Shown: positions 24,666 to 35,906 of the stretch, in pieces | Layout of the letters: every line of letters begins with the position of its first letter | Numbering within the stretch: position 1 is the stretch's first letter | Origin: Saccoglossus kowalevskii | Taxonomy: Eukaryota; Hemichordata; Enteropneusta; Harrimaniidae | Direction: 5' to 3' | Assembly: GCF_000003605.2 (NCBI RefSeq) | Contig: NW_003142659.1 | Coordinates: 1 to 49,928, forward strand | DNA: 49,928 bases | The notes under the pieces: model-generated | Told to the model about the DNA's origin: nothing | Seen by the model: only the letters and a program-made list of their open reading frames with translations | The model's database searches: none | Position numbers and translations under genes: made by a program

Positions 24666-27188
24666 TAACTGGAATTTCTCTGTTGACTTGATGCTGTAAA
24701 CCTCTTAACTAATATGTCTGGTATATGAACGTGTTATTGGAATTTCTCTGTTGACTTGATGCTGCAAATGTCTCAACTAATATGTCTGGTATATGAATAT
24801 GTTACTGGAATTTCTCTGTTGACTTGATGACGTAAACGTCTCAACTAATATGTCTGGTATATTAATGTGTTACTGGAATTTCTCTGTTTGCTTGATGCAG
24901 TAAACGTTTCAACTAATATGTCAGGCATATGAACATGTTACTGGAATTTCTCTGTTGGCTTGATGCTGTAAACATCTCAATATGTCTGGTATATGAACGT
25001 GTTACTGGGATTTCTCTGTTGGCTTGATGCTGTAAACCTCTCAACTAATGTGTCTCGCATATGAACGTGTTACTGGAATTTCTCTGTTGGCTTGATGGCG
25101 TAAACGTCTCAACAAATATGTCTGGTATATGAACGTGTTACTGGGATTTCTCTTTTGACTTGATGCTGTAGACGTCTCAACTAATATGTCTGGTATATGA
25201 AAGTATTACAGGAATTTCTCTGGCGGTTTGATGCTGTAAACGCCTAAATTAATATGTCTGGTATATGAACGTGTTACTGGGATTTACCTGTTGGCTTGAT
25301 GCTGTAAACCTCTCAACTCATATGTCTGGTATATGAACGTGTTACTGGGATTTCTCTGTTGGCTTGATGCTGTAAACGTCTCAACTAATATGTCTGGCAT
25401 ATGAACGTGTTACTGGGATTTCACTGTTGGCTTGATGCTGTAAACCTCTCAACTAATGTGTCACGCATATGAACGTGTTACTGGAATTTCTCTGTTGGCT
25501 TGATGGCGTAAACGTCTCAACAAATATGTCTGGTATATGAACGTGTTACTGGGATTTCTCTTTTTACTTGATGCTGTAGACGTCTCAACTAATATGTCTG
25601 GTATATGAAAGTATTACAGGAATTTCTGTGGTGGTTTGATGCTGTAAACGCCTAAATTAATATGTCTGGTATATGAACGTGTTACTGGGATTTCCCTGTT
25701 GGCTTGATGCTGTAAGCCTCTCAACTAATATGTGTGGTATATGAACGTGTTACTGGGATTTCTCTGTTGGCTTGATGCTGTAAACGTCTCAACTAATATG
25801 TCAGGCATATGAACATGTTACTGGAATTTCTCTGTTGGCTTGATGCTGTAAACATCTCAATATGTCTGGTATATGAACGTGTTACTGGGATTTCTCTGTT
25901 GGCTTGATGCTGTAAACCTCTCAACTAATGTGTCTGGCATATGAACGTGCTACTGGGATTTCACTGTTGGCTTGATGCTGTAAACCTCTCAACTAATGTG
26001 TCTCGCATATGAACGTGTTACTGGAATTTCTCTGTTGGCTTGATGGCGTAAACGTCTCAACAAATATGTCTGGTATATGAACGTGTTACTGGGATTTCTC
26101 TGTTGGCTTGATGCTGTAAACCTCTCAACTAATATGTCTGGCATATGAACGTGTTACTGGGATTTCACTGTTGGCTTGATGCTGTAATCCTCTCAACTAA
26201 TGTGTCTCGCATATGAACGTGTTACTGGAATTTCTCTGTTGGCTTGATGGCGTAAACGTCTCAACAAATATGTCTGGTATATGAACGTGTTACTGGGATT
26301 TCTCTTTTGACTTGATGCTGTAGACGTCTCAACTAATATGTCTGGTATATGGACGTATTACAGGAATTTCTCTGGTGGTTTGATGCTGTAAACGCCTAAA
26401 TTAATATGTCTGGTATATGAACGTGTTACTGGGATTTCCCTGTTGGCTTGATGCTGTAAACCTCTCAACTAATATGTCTGGTATATGAACGTGTTACTGG
26501 GATTTCTCTGTTGGCTTGATGCTGTAACGTCTCAACTAATATGTCAGCATATGAACATGTTACTGTAATTTCTCTGTTGGCTTGATGCTGCAACCTCTCA
26601 ATATGTCTGGCATATGAACGTGTTACTGGGATTTCTCTGTTGGCTTGATGCTGTAATCGTCTCAATTAATATGTCTGGTATATGAACGTGTTACTGGAAT
26701 TTCTCTGTTGGCTTGATGCTGTAAACCTCTCAACTAAAATGTCTGGTATATGAACGTGTTATTGGAATTTCTCTACTGACTTGATGCTGCAAAGGTCTCA
26801 ACTAATATGTCTGGTATATGAATATGTTACTGGAATTTCTCTGTTGACTTGATGACGTAAACGTCTCAACTAATATGTCTGGTATATGAACGTGTTACTG
26901 GAATTTCTCTGTTGACTTGGTGCTGTAAACCTCTCAACTAATATGTCTGGTATATGAACGTGTTATTGGAATTTCTCTGTTGACTTGATGCTGTAAACGT
27001 CTCAACTAATATGTCTGGTATATGAATATGTTACTGGAATTTCTCTGTTGACTTGATGACGTAAACGTCTCAACTAATATGTCTGGTATATTAATGTGTT
27101 ACTGGAATTTCTCTGTTGACTTGATGCAGTAAACGTCTCAACTAATATGTCAGGCATATGAACATGTTACTGGAATTTCTCTGTTGGC
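24666..27188 (+). repeat. Type B patchwork of short copied segments
   Basis: Built of pieces with different partners. About 25.2-25.45 kb, with GATTTACC and CTCATATGTC, matches 16.1-16.25 kb (offset 9176). About 25.45-26.09 kb, with TCACGCATATG, TTTTTACTTG, TCTGTGGTGG and TATGTGTGG, matches 14.64-15.29 kb (offset 10804). About 26.1-26.5 kb matches 13.14-13.56 kb (offset 12963). From 26520 to 26610 three monomers in a row carry 1-2 bp deletions (TGTAACGTC, GTCAGCATATG, GCAACCTC), a local cluster of indels rare elsewhere. Spacing of GAAAG marks is irregular: 25199, 25607, 26351, 27495. Confidence 0.8.
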
Positions 27189-30100
27189 TTGATGCTGTAC
27201 CATCTCAATATGTCTGGTATATGAACGTGTTACTGGGATTTCTCTGTTGGCTTGATGCTGTAAACCTCTCAACTAATGTGTCTGGCATATGAACGTGTTA
27301 CTGGGATTTCACTGTTGGCTTGATGCTGTAAACCTCTCAACTAATGTGTCACGCATATGAACGTGTTACTGGAATTTCTCTGTTGGCTTGATGGCGTAAA
27401 CGTCTCAACAAATATGTCTGGTATATGAACGTGTTACTGGGATTTCTCTTTTTACTTGATGCTGTAGACGTCTCAACTAATATGTCTGGTATATGAAAGT
27501 ATTACAGGAATTTCTGTGGTGGTTTGATGCTGTAAACGCCTAAATTAATATGTCTGGTATATGAACGTGTTACTGGGATTTCCCTGTTGGCTTGATGCTG
27601 TAAACCTCTCAACTAGTATGTGTGGTATATGAACGTGTTACTGGGATTTCTCTGTTGGCTTGATGCTGTAAACGTCTCAACTAATATGTCAGGCATATGA
27701 ACATGTTACTGGAATTTCTCTGTTGGCTTGATGCTGTAAACATCTCAATATGTCTGGTATATGAACGTGTTACTGGGATTTCTCTGTTGGCTTGATGCTG
27801 TAAACCTCTCAACTAATGTGTCTGGCATATGAACGTGTTACTGGGATTTCACTGTTGGCTTGATGCTGTAAACCTCTCAACTAATGTGTCTCGCATATGA
27901 ACGTGTTACTGGAATTTCTCTGTTGGCTTGATGGCGTAAACGTCTCAACAAATATGTCTGGTATATGAACGTGTTACTGGGATTTCTCTTTTGACTTGAT
28001 GCTGTAGACGTCTCAACTAATATGTCTGGTATATGAAAGTATTACAGGATTTTCTCTGGTGGTTTGATGCTGTAAACGCCTAAATTAATATGTCTGGTAT
28101 ATGAACGTGTTACTGGGATTTCCCTGTTGGCTTGATGCTGTAAACCTCTCAACTAATATGTCTGGTATATGAACGTGTTACTGGGATTTCTCTGTTGGCT
28201 TGATGCTGTAAACGTCTCAACTAATATGTCTGGCATATGAACGTGTTACTGGGATTTCACTGTTGGCTTGATGCTGTAAACGTCTCAATTAATATGTCTG
28301 GTATATGAACGTGTTACTGGAATTTCTCTGTTGACTTGGTGCTGTAAACCTCTCAACTAATATGTCTGGTATATGAACGTGTTATTGGAATTTCTCTGTT
28401 GACTTGATGCTGTAAACGTCTCAACTAATATGTCTGGTATATGAATATGTTACTGGGATTTCTCTGTTGGCTTGATGCTGTAAACGTCTCAACTAATGTG
28501 TCTGGCATATGAACGTGTTACTGGGATTTCACTGTTGGCTTGATGCTGTAAACCTCTCAACTAATGTGTCTCGCATATGAACGTGTTACTGGAATTTCTC
28601 TGTTGGCTTGATGGCGTAAACGTCTCAACAAATATGTCTGGTATATGAACGTGTTACTGGGATTTCTCTTTTGACTTGATGCTGTAGACGTCTCAACTAA
28701 TATGTCTGGTATATGAAAGTATTACAGGAATTTCTCTGGTGGTTTGATGCTGTAAACGCCTAAATTAATATGTCTGGTATATGAACGTGTTACTGGGATT
28801 TACCTGTTGGCTTGATGCTGTAAACCTCTCAACTCATATGTCTGGTATATGAACGTGTTACTGGGATTTCTCTGTTGGCTTGATGCTGTAAACGTCTCAA
28901 CTAATATGTCTGGCATATGAACGTGTTACTGGGATTTCACTGTTGGCTTGATGCTGTAAACCTCTCAACTAATGTGTCTGGCATATGGACGTGTTACTGG
29001 AATTTCTCTGTTGGCTTGATGCTGTAAACGTCTCAACTAATATGTCTGGTATATGATCATGTTACTGGAATTTCTCTGTTGGCTTGATGTTTTAAACATC
29101 TCAATATGTCTGGTATATGGACGTATTACTGGAATTTCTCTGTTGGCTTGATGCTGTAATCGTCTAAATTAATATGTCTGGTATATGAACGTGTAACTGG
29201 AATTTCTCTGTTGACTTGATGCTGTAAACCTCTCAACTAAAATGTCTGGTATATGAACGTGTTATTGGAATTTCTCTACTGACTTGATGCTGCAAAGGTC
29301 TCAACTAATATGTCTGGTATATGAACGTGTTATTGGAATTACTCTATTGACTTGATGCTGTAAACGTCTCAACTAATATGTCTGGTATATGAATATGTTA
29401 CTGGAATTTCTCTGTTGACTTGATGACGTAAACGTCTCAACTAATATGTCTGGTATATGAACTTGTTACTGGAATTTCTCTGTTGACTTGATGCTGTATA
29501 CGTCTCAACTAATATGTCTGGTATATGAACGTGTTACTGGAATTTCTCTGTTGGCTTGATGCTGTAAACATCTCAACTGACATGTCTGGTATATTAACGT
29601 GTTACTGGATTTTTTCTGTTGACCTGGTGGTATAAACGTTTCAACTAATGTGTCTGGTATATGATCATGTTAATGGAATTTCTCTGTTGGCTGTTGTAAT
29701 CACCTCAATATGTCTGGTATATGAACGTATTACTGGAATTTCTCTGTTGGCTTGATGCTGTAAACGTCTCAATTAATATGTCTGGTATATGCACGTGTTA
29801 CTGGAATTTCTCTGTTGACTTGATGCTGTAAACCTCTCAACTAATATGTCTGGTATATGAACGTGTTACTGGAATTTCTCTGTTGGCTTGATGCTGTAAA
29901 CGTCTCAACTAATATGTCTGGTATATGAATATGTTACTGGAATTTCTCTGTTGACATGATGACGTAAACGTCTCAACTAATATGTCTGGTATATTAATGT
30001 GTTACTGGAATTTCTCTGTTGACTTGATGCTGTATACGTCTCAACTAATATGTCTGGTATATGAACGTGTTACTGGGATTTCTCTGTTGGCTTGATGCTG

Positions 30101-30465
30101 TAAACATCTCAACTAATATGTCTGGCATATGAACGTGTTACTGGGATTTCACTGTTGGCTTGATGCTGCAAACCTCTCAACTAATGTGTCTGGCATATGG
30201 ACGTGTTACTGGAATTTCTCTGTTGGCTTGATGCTGTAAACGTCTCAACTAATATGTCTGGTATATGATCATGTTACTGGAATTTCTCTGTTGGCTTGAT
30301 GTATTAAACATCTCAATATGTCTGGTATATGGACGTATTACTGGAATTTCTCTGTTGGCTTGATGTTGTAATCGGCTCAATTAATATGTCTGGTATATGA
30401 ACGTGTAACTGGAATTTCTCTGTTGACTTGATGACGTAAACGTCTCAACTAATATGTCTGGTATA
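27189..30465 (+). repeat. 3.3-kb duplicated segment, copy 2
   Basis: Copy of 14497-17773 at offset 12692. It starts at the shared 1-bp deletion GCTGTACCATC (27193) and holds the same 540-bp unit (27495-28035), the GACCTGGTGG monomer (29621), the 60-mer (29689) and the GATGTATTAAAC cassette (30298). Private changes here include CAACTAGTATG near 27612 and TATATGCACGTG near 29790. After about 30465 homology continues with 18.1 kb onwards at offset 12356. Confidence 0.9.
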
Positions 30466-32306
30466 TGAACGTGTTACTGGGATTTCTCTTTTGACTTGAT
30501 GCTGTAGACGTCTCAACTAATATGTCTGATATATGAAAGTATTACAGGAATTTCTCTGGTGGTTTGATGCTGTAAACGCCTAAATTAATATGTCTGGTAT
30601 ATGAACGTGTTACTGGGATTTCCCTGTTGGCTTGATGCTGTAAACCTCTCAACTAATATGTCTGGTATATGAACGTGTTACTGGGATTTCTCTGTTGGCT
30701 TGATGCTGTAAACGTCTCAACTAATATGTCAGGCATATGAACATGTTACTGGAATTTCTCTGTTGGCTTGATGCTGTAAACATCTCAATATGTCTGGTAT
30801 ATGAACGTGTTACTGGGATTTCACTGTTGGCTTGATGCTGTAAACCTCTCAACTAATGTGTCTGGCATATGAACGTGTTACTGGGATTTCACTGTTGGCT
30901 TGATGCTGTAAACCTCTCAACTAATGTGTCTCGCATATGAACGTGTTACTGGAATTTCTCTGTTGGCTTGATGGCGTAAACGTCTCAACAAATATGTCTG
31001 GTATATGAACGTGTTACTGGGATTTCTCTTTTGACTTGATGCTGTAGACGTCTCAACTAATATGTCTGGTATATGAAAGTATTACAGGAATTTCTCTGGT
31101 GGTTTGATGCTGTAAACGCCTAAATTAATATGTCTGGTATATGAACGTGTTACTGGGATTTCCCTGTTGGCTTGATGATGTAAACCTCTCAACTAATATG
31201 TCTGGTATATGAACGTGTTACTGGGATTTCTCTGTTGGCTTGATGCTGTAAACGTCTCAACTAATATGTCTGGCATATGAACGTGTTACTGGGATTTGAC
31301 TGTTGGCTTGATGCTGTAAACCTCTCAACTAATGTGTCCGGCATATGGACGTGTTACTGGAATTTCTCTGTTGGCTTGATGCTGTAAACGTCTCAACTAA
31401 TATGTCTGGTATATGATCATGTTACTGGAATTTCTCTGTTGGCTTGATGTTTTAAACATCTCAATATGTCTGGTATATGGACGTATTACTGGAATTTCTC
31501 TGTTGGCTTGATGCTGTAATCGTCTCAATTAATATGTCTGGTATATGAACGTGTAACTGGAATTTCTCTGTTGACTTGATGACGTAAACGTCTCAACTAA
31601 TATGTCTGGTATATTAATGTGTTACTGGAATTTCTCTGTTGACTTGATGCAGTAAACGTCTCAACTAATATGTCAGGCATATGAACATGTTACTGGAATT
31701 TCTCTGTTGGCTTGATGCTGTAAACATCTCAATATGTCTGGTATATGAACGTGTTACTGGGATTTCTCTGTTGGCTTGATGCTGTAAACCTCTCAACTAA
31801 TGTGTCTGGCATATGAACGTGTTACTGGGATTTCACTGTTGGCTTGATGCTGTAAACCTCTCAACTAATGTGTCTCGCATATGAACGTGTTACTGGAATT
31901 TCTCTGTTGGCTTGATGGCGTAAACGTCTCAACAAATATGTCTGGTATATGAACGTGTTACTGGGATTTCTCTTTTGACTTGATGCTGTAGACGTCTCAA
32001 CTAATATGTCTGATATATGAAAGTATTACAGGAATTTCTCTGGTGGTTTGATGCTGTAAACGCCTAAATTAATATGTCTGGTATATGAACGTGTTACTGG
32101 AATTTCTCTGTTGGCTTGATGCTGTAAACGTCTCAATTAATATGTCTGGTATATGAACGTGTTACTGGAATTTCTCTGTTGACTTGATGCTGTAAACCTT
32201 TCAACTAATATGTCTGGTATATGAACGTGTTACTGGAATTTCTCTGTTGGCTTGATGCTGTAAACGTCTCAACTAATATGTCTGGTATATGAATATGTTA
32301 CTGGAA
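30466..32306 (+). repeat. Continuation of the long duplication with whole-monomer losses
   Basis: Offsets to the left-hand copy step down by whole numbers of monomers. It is 12356 from GAAAG at 30535 and 31075 to the GTGTCCGGC at about 31336. It is 11884 from GATGCAG at 31646 to GAAAG at 32019. It is then 10936 at CCTTTCAAC (32197). The steps of 336, 472 and 948 bp equal 5, 7 and 14 monomers. The 540-bp unit at 30535-31075 lies here. Homology ends near 32306, where the divergent island begins. Confidence 0.83.
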
Positions 32307-32930
32307 TTCCTCTGTTGGCTTGATGCTGTAAACATTTCAACTATTATGTCTGGTATATGAACGTGTTACAGGAATTTCTCTGTTGACTTGATGGTGTAAA
32401 CGTCTCAACTAATATGCCAGGTATATGAACTTGTTACTTGAATTTTTCTGTTGGCTTGTTGCTGTAAACGTCTCAATTAATATGTCTGGTATATGAACGT
32501 GTTAATGGAATTTCTCTGTTGGCTTGATTGTTAAACGTCTCAACTGATATGTCTGCTATATGTACGTGTTACTGGAATTTCTCTGTTGCATTGTTGCTGT
32601 AAACGTCTCAATTAATATGTCTGGTATATGAACGTGTTAATGGAATTTCTCTGTTGGCTTGTTTGTTAAACGTCTCAACTAATATGTCTGGTATATGTAC
32701 GTGTTTCTGGAATTTCTCTGTTGGCTTGATGGTGTAAACGTATCAACTAATATGTCTGGTATATGAACGTGTTACTGGAATTTCTCTGTTGGCTTGATGC
32801 TATAAACGTCTCAACTAATATGTCTGGTATATGAACGTGTTACTGGAATTTCTCTGATGGCTAGATGGTGTAAACGTCTCAACTAATATGTCTGGTATAT
32901 GAACGTGTTACTGGAATTTCTCTGTTGACT
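32307..32930 (+). repeat. Island of divergent, non-homogenised monomers
   Basis: About nine monomers here carry changes not seen elsewhere: GGAATTCCTCTG, ATATGCCAGGTATATG, GTTACTTGAATTTTTC, GCTTGATTGTTAAACG (67-mer), CAACTGATATGTCTGC, TATATGTACGTG, TTGCATTGTTGCTG, GCTTGTTTGTTAAACG, GTAAACGTATC and GATGGCTAGATGG. TATATGTACGTG and the TTGTTAAACG form each appear twice within the island. It thus has its own faint two-monomer periodicity but belongs to no larger unit. It most likely represents older copies spared from recent homogenisation, or material brought from another array. Confidence 0.83.
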
Positions 32931-33479
32931 TGGCGCTGTAAACCTCTCAACTAATATGTCTGGTATATGAACGTGTTATTGGAATTTCTCTGTTGACTTG
33001 ATGCTGTAAACGTCTCAATTAATATGTCAGGCATATGAACATGTTACTGGAATTTCTCTGTTGGCTTGATGTTTTAAACATCTCAATATGTCTGGTATAT
33101 GGACGTATTACTGGAATTTCTCTGTTGGCTTGATGCTGTAATCGTCTCAATTAATATGTCTGGTATATGAACGTGTAACTGGAATTTCTCTGTTGACTTG
33201 ATGACGTAAACGTCTCAACTAATATGTCTGGTATATTAATGTGTTACTGGAATTTCTCTGTTGACTTGATGCAGTAAACGTCTCAACTAATATGTCAGGC
33301 ATATGAACATGTTACTGGAATTTCTCTGTTGGCTTGATGCTGTAAACATCTCAATATGTCTGGTATATGAACGTGTTACTGGGATTTCTCTGTTGGCTTG
33401 ATGCTGTAAACCTCTCAACTAATGTGTCTGGCATATGAACGTGTTACTGGGATTTCACTGTTGGCTTGATGCTGTAAAC
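32931..33479 (+). repeat. Type B segment with a truncated cassette
   Basis: After TTGGCGCTG (near 32930) the type B order resumes. GTCAGGCATATGAACATG is joined directly to the cassette 64-mer GATGTTTTAAACATC (33068), so the three usual leading monomers of the cassette are missing. The rest runs through GATGCAG at 33268 into the next unit. Confidence 0.75.
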
Positions 33480-34829
33480 CTCTCAACTAATGTGTCTCGC
33501 ATATGAACGTGTTACTGGAATTTCTCTGTTGGCTTGATGGCGTAAACGTCTCAACAAATATGTCTGGTATATGAACGTGTTACTGTGATTTCTCTTTTGA
33601 CTTGATGCTGTAGACGTCTCAACTAATATGTCTGGTATATGAAAGTATTACAGGAATTTCTCTGGTGGCTTGATGCTGTAAACGCCTAAATTAATATGTC
33701 TGGTATATGAACGTGTTACTGGGATTTCCCTGTTGGCTTGATGCTGTAAACCTCTCAACTAATATGTCTGGTATATGAATGTGTTACTGGGATTTCTCTG
33801 TTGGCTTGATGCTGTAAACGTCTCAACTAATATGTCTGGCATATGAACGTGTTACTGGGATTTCACTGTTGGCTTGATGCTGTAAACCTCTCAACTAATG
33901 TGTCTGGCATATGGACGTGTTACTGGAATTTCTCTGTTGGCTTGATGCTGTAAACGTCTCAACTAATATGTCTGGTATATGATCATGTTACTGGAATTTC
34001 TCTGTTGGCTTGATGTTTTAAACATCTCAATATGTCTGGTATATGGACGTATTACTGGAATTTCTCTGTTGGCTTGATGCTGTAATCGTCTCAATTAATA
34101 TGTCTGGTATATGAACGTGTAACTGGAATTTCTCTGTTGACTTGATGCTGTAAACGTCTCAATTAATATGTCTGGTATATGAACGTGTTACTGGAATTTC
34201 TCTGTTGACTTGGTGCTGTAAACCTCTCAACTAATATGTCTGGTATATGAACGTGTTACTGGAATTTCTCTGTTGACTTGGTGCTGTAAACCTCTCAACT
34301 AATATGTCTGGTATATGAACGTGTTATTAGAATTTCTCTGTTGACTTGATGCTGTAAACGTCTCAACTAATATGTCTGGTATATGAATATGTTACTGGAA
34401 TTTCTCTGTTGACTTGATGACGTAAACGTCTCAACTAATATGTCTGGTATATTAATGTGTTACTGGAATTTCTCTGTTGACTTGATGCAGTAAACGTCTC
34501 AACTAATATGTCAGGCATATGAACATGTTACTGGAATTTCTCTGTTGGCTTGATGCTGTAAACATCTCAATATGTCTGGTATATGAACGTGTTACTGGGA
34601 TTTCTCTGTTGGCTTGATGCTGTAAACCTCTCAACTAATGTGTCTGGCATATGAACGTGTTACTGGAATTTCTCTGTTGGCTTGATGGCGTAAACGTCTC
34701 AACAAATATGTCTGGTATATGAACATGTTACTGGAATTTCTCTGTTGGCTTGATGCTGTAAACATCTCAATATGTCTGGTATATGAACGTGTTACTGGGA
34801 TTTCACTGTTGGCTTGATGCTGTAAACCT
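33480..34829 (+). repeat. About 1347-bp tandem unit, copy 1 (20 monomers)
   Basis: GTCTCGC monomers (33490s and 34840s) and GAAAG marks (33641 and 34989) are 1348 bp apart. Cassette GATG (34012 and 35358), GTTATTAGAATTTC (34323 and 35669) and GATGCAG (34484 and 35830) are 1346 bp apart. The 2-bp drop comes from a deletion in copy 2 near 35041 (TAAATTAATGTCTGG). The private GTTATTAG form occurs only in these two copies. A minus-strand open frame at 34631-34834 lies in this unit and is judged spurious. Confidence 0.85.
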
Positions 34830-35906
34830 CTCAACTAATGTGTCTCGCATATGAACGTGTTACTGGAATTTCTCTGTTGGCTTGATGGCGTAAACGTCTC
34901 AACAAATATGTCTGGTATATGAACGTGTTACTGGGATTTCTCTTTTGACTTGATGCTGTAGACGTCTCAACTAATATGTCTGGTATATGAAAGTATTACA
35001 CGAATTTCTCTGGTGGTTTGATGCTGTAAACGCCTAAATTAATGTCTGGTATATGAACGTGTTACTGGGATTTCCCTGTTGGCTTGATGCTGTAAACCTC
35101 TCAACTAATATGTCTGGTATATGAACGTGTTACTGGGATTTCTCTGTTGGCTTGATGCTGTAAACGTCTCAACTAATATGTCAGGCATATGAACATGTTA
35201 CTGGAATTTCTCTGTTGGCTTGATGCTGTAAACCTCTCAACTAATGTGTCTGGCATATGGACGTGTTACTGGAATTTCTCTGTTGGCTTGATGCTGTAAA
35301 CGTCTCAACTAATATGTCTGGTATATGATCATGTTACTGGAATTTCTCTGTTGGCTTGATGTTTTAAACATCTCAATATGTCTGGTATATGGACGTATTA
35401 CTGGAATTTCTCTGTTGGCTTGATGCTGTAATCGTCTCAATTAATATGTCTGGTATATGAACGTGTAACTGGAATTTCTCTGTTGACTTGATGCTGTAAA
35501 CGTCTCAATTAATATGTCTGGTATATGAACGTGTTACTGGAATTTCTCTGTTGACTTGGTGCTGTAAACCTCTCAACTAATATGTCTGGTATATGAACGT
35601 GTTACTGGAATTTCTCTGTTGACTTGGTGCTGTAAACCTCTCAACTAATATGTCTGGTATATGAACGTGTTATTAGAATTTCTCTGTTGACTTGATGCTG
35701 TAAACGTCTCAACTAATATGTCTGGTATATGAATATGTTACTGGAATTTCTCTGTTGACTTGATGACGTAAACGTCTCAACTAATATGTCTGGTATATTA
35801 ATGTGTTACTGGAATTTCTCTGTTGACTTGATGCAGTAAACGTCTCAACTAATATGTCAGCATATGAACATGTTACTGGAATTTCTCTGTTGGCTTGATG
35901 CTGTAA
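34830..35906 (+). repeat. About 1347-bp tandem unit, copy 2
   Basis: Carries GAAAGTATTACACG (34989, C in place of the usual G), the 2-bp deletion near 35041, the cassette at 35358 and the private GTTATTAG at 35669. Near 35859 GTCAGCATATG lacks one base, and near 35926 GGTATTATG has one extra base. Several single-base indels within 900 bp is more than in most of the array. Either this copy is drifting or the consensus base calls here are weaker. Confidence 0.82.

Noticed and set aside
26465-26665. Minus-strand open frame of 66 codons
   Set aside because: It starts at TTG, not ATG, and reads the satellite itself (LQHQANREIPVT repeated). The frame is open because a shortened monomer and 1-bp deletions remove the TAG/TGA normally met in the reverse complement of CAACTAAT. 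There is no ribosome-site-like sequence, domain or conserved copy elsewhere in frame.
34631-34834. Minus-strand open frame of 67 codons
   Set aside because: Same cause: a TTG start, three monomers long, ending at the TGA formed by AGTTGA of the repeat. Because 68 is two more than a multiple of three, a frame revisits the same phase only every three monomers (204 bp), so open frames of about 67 codons arise by chance.
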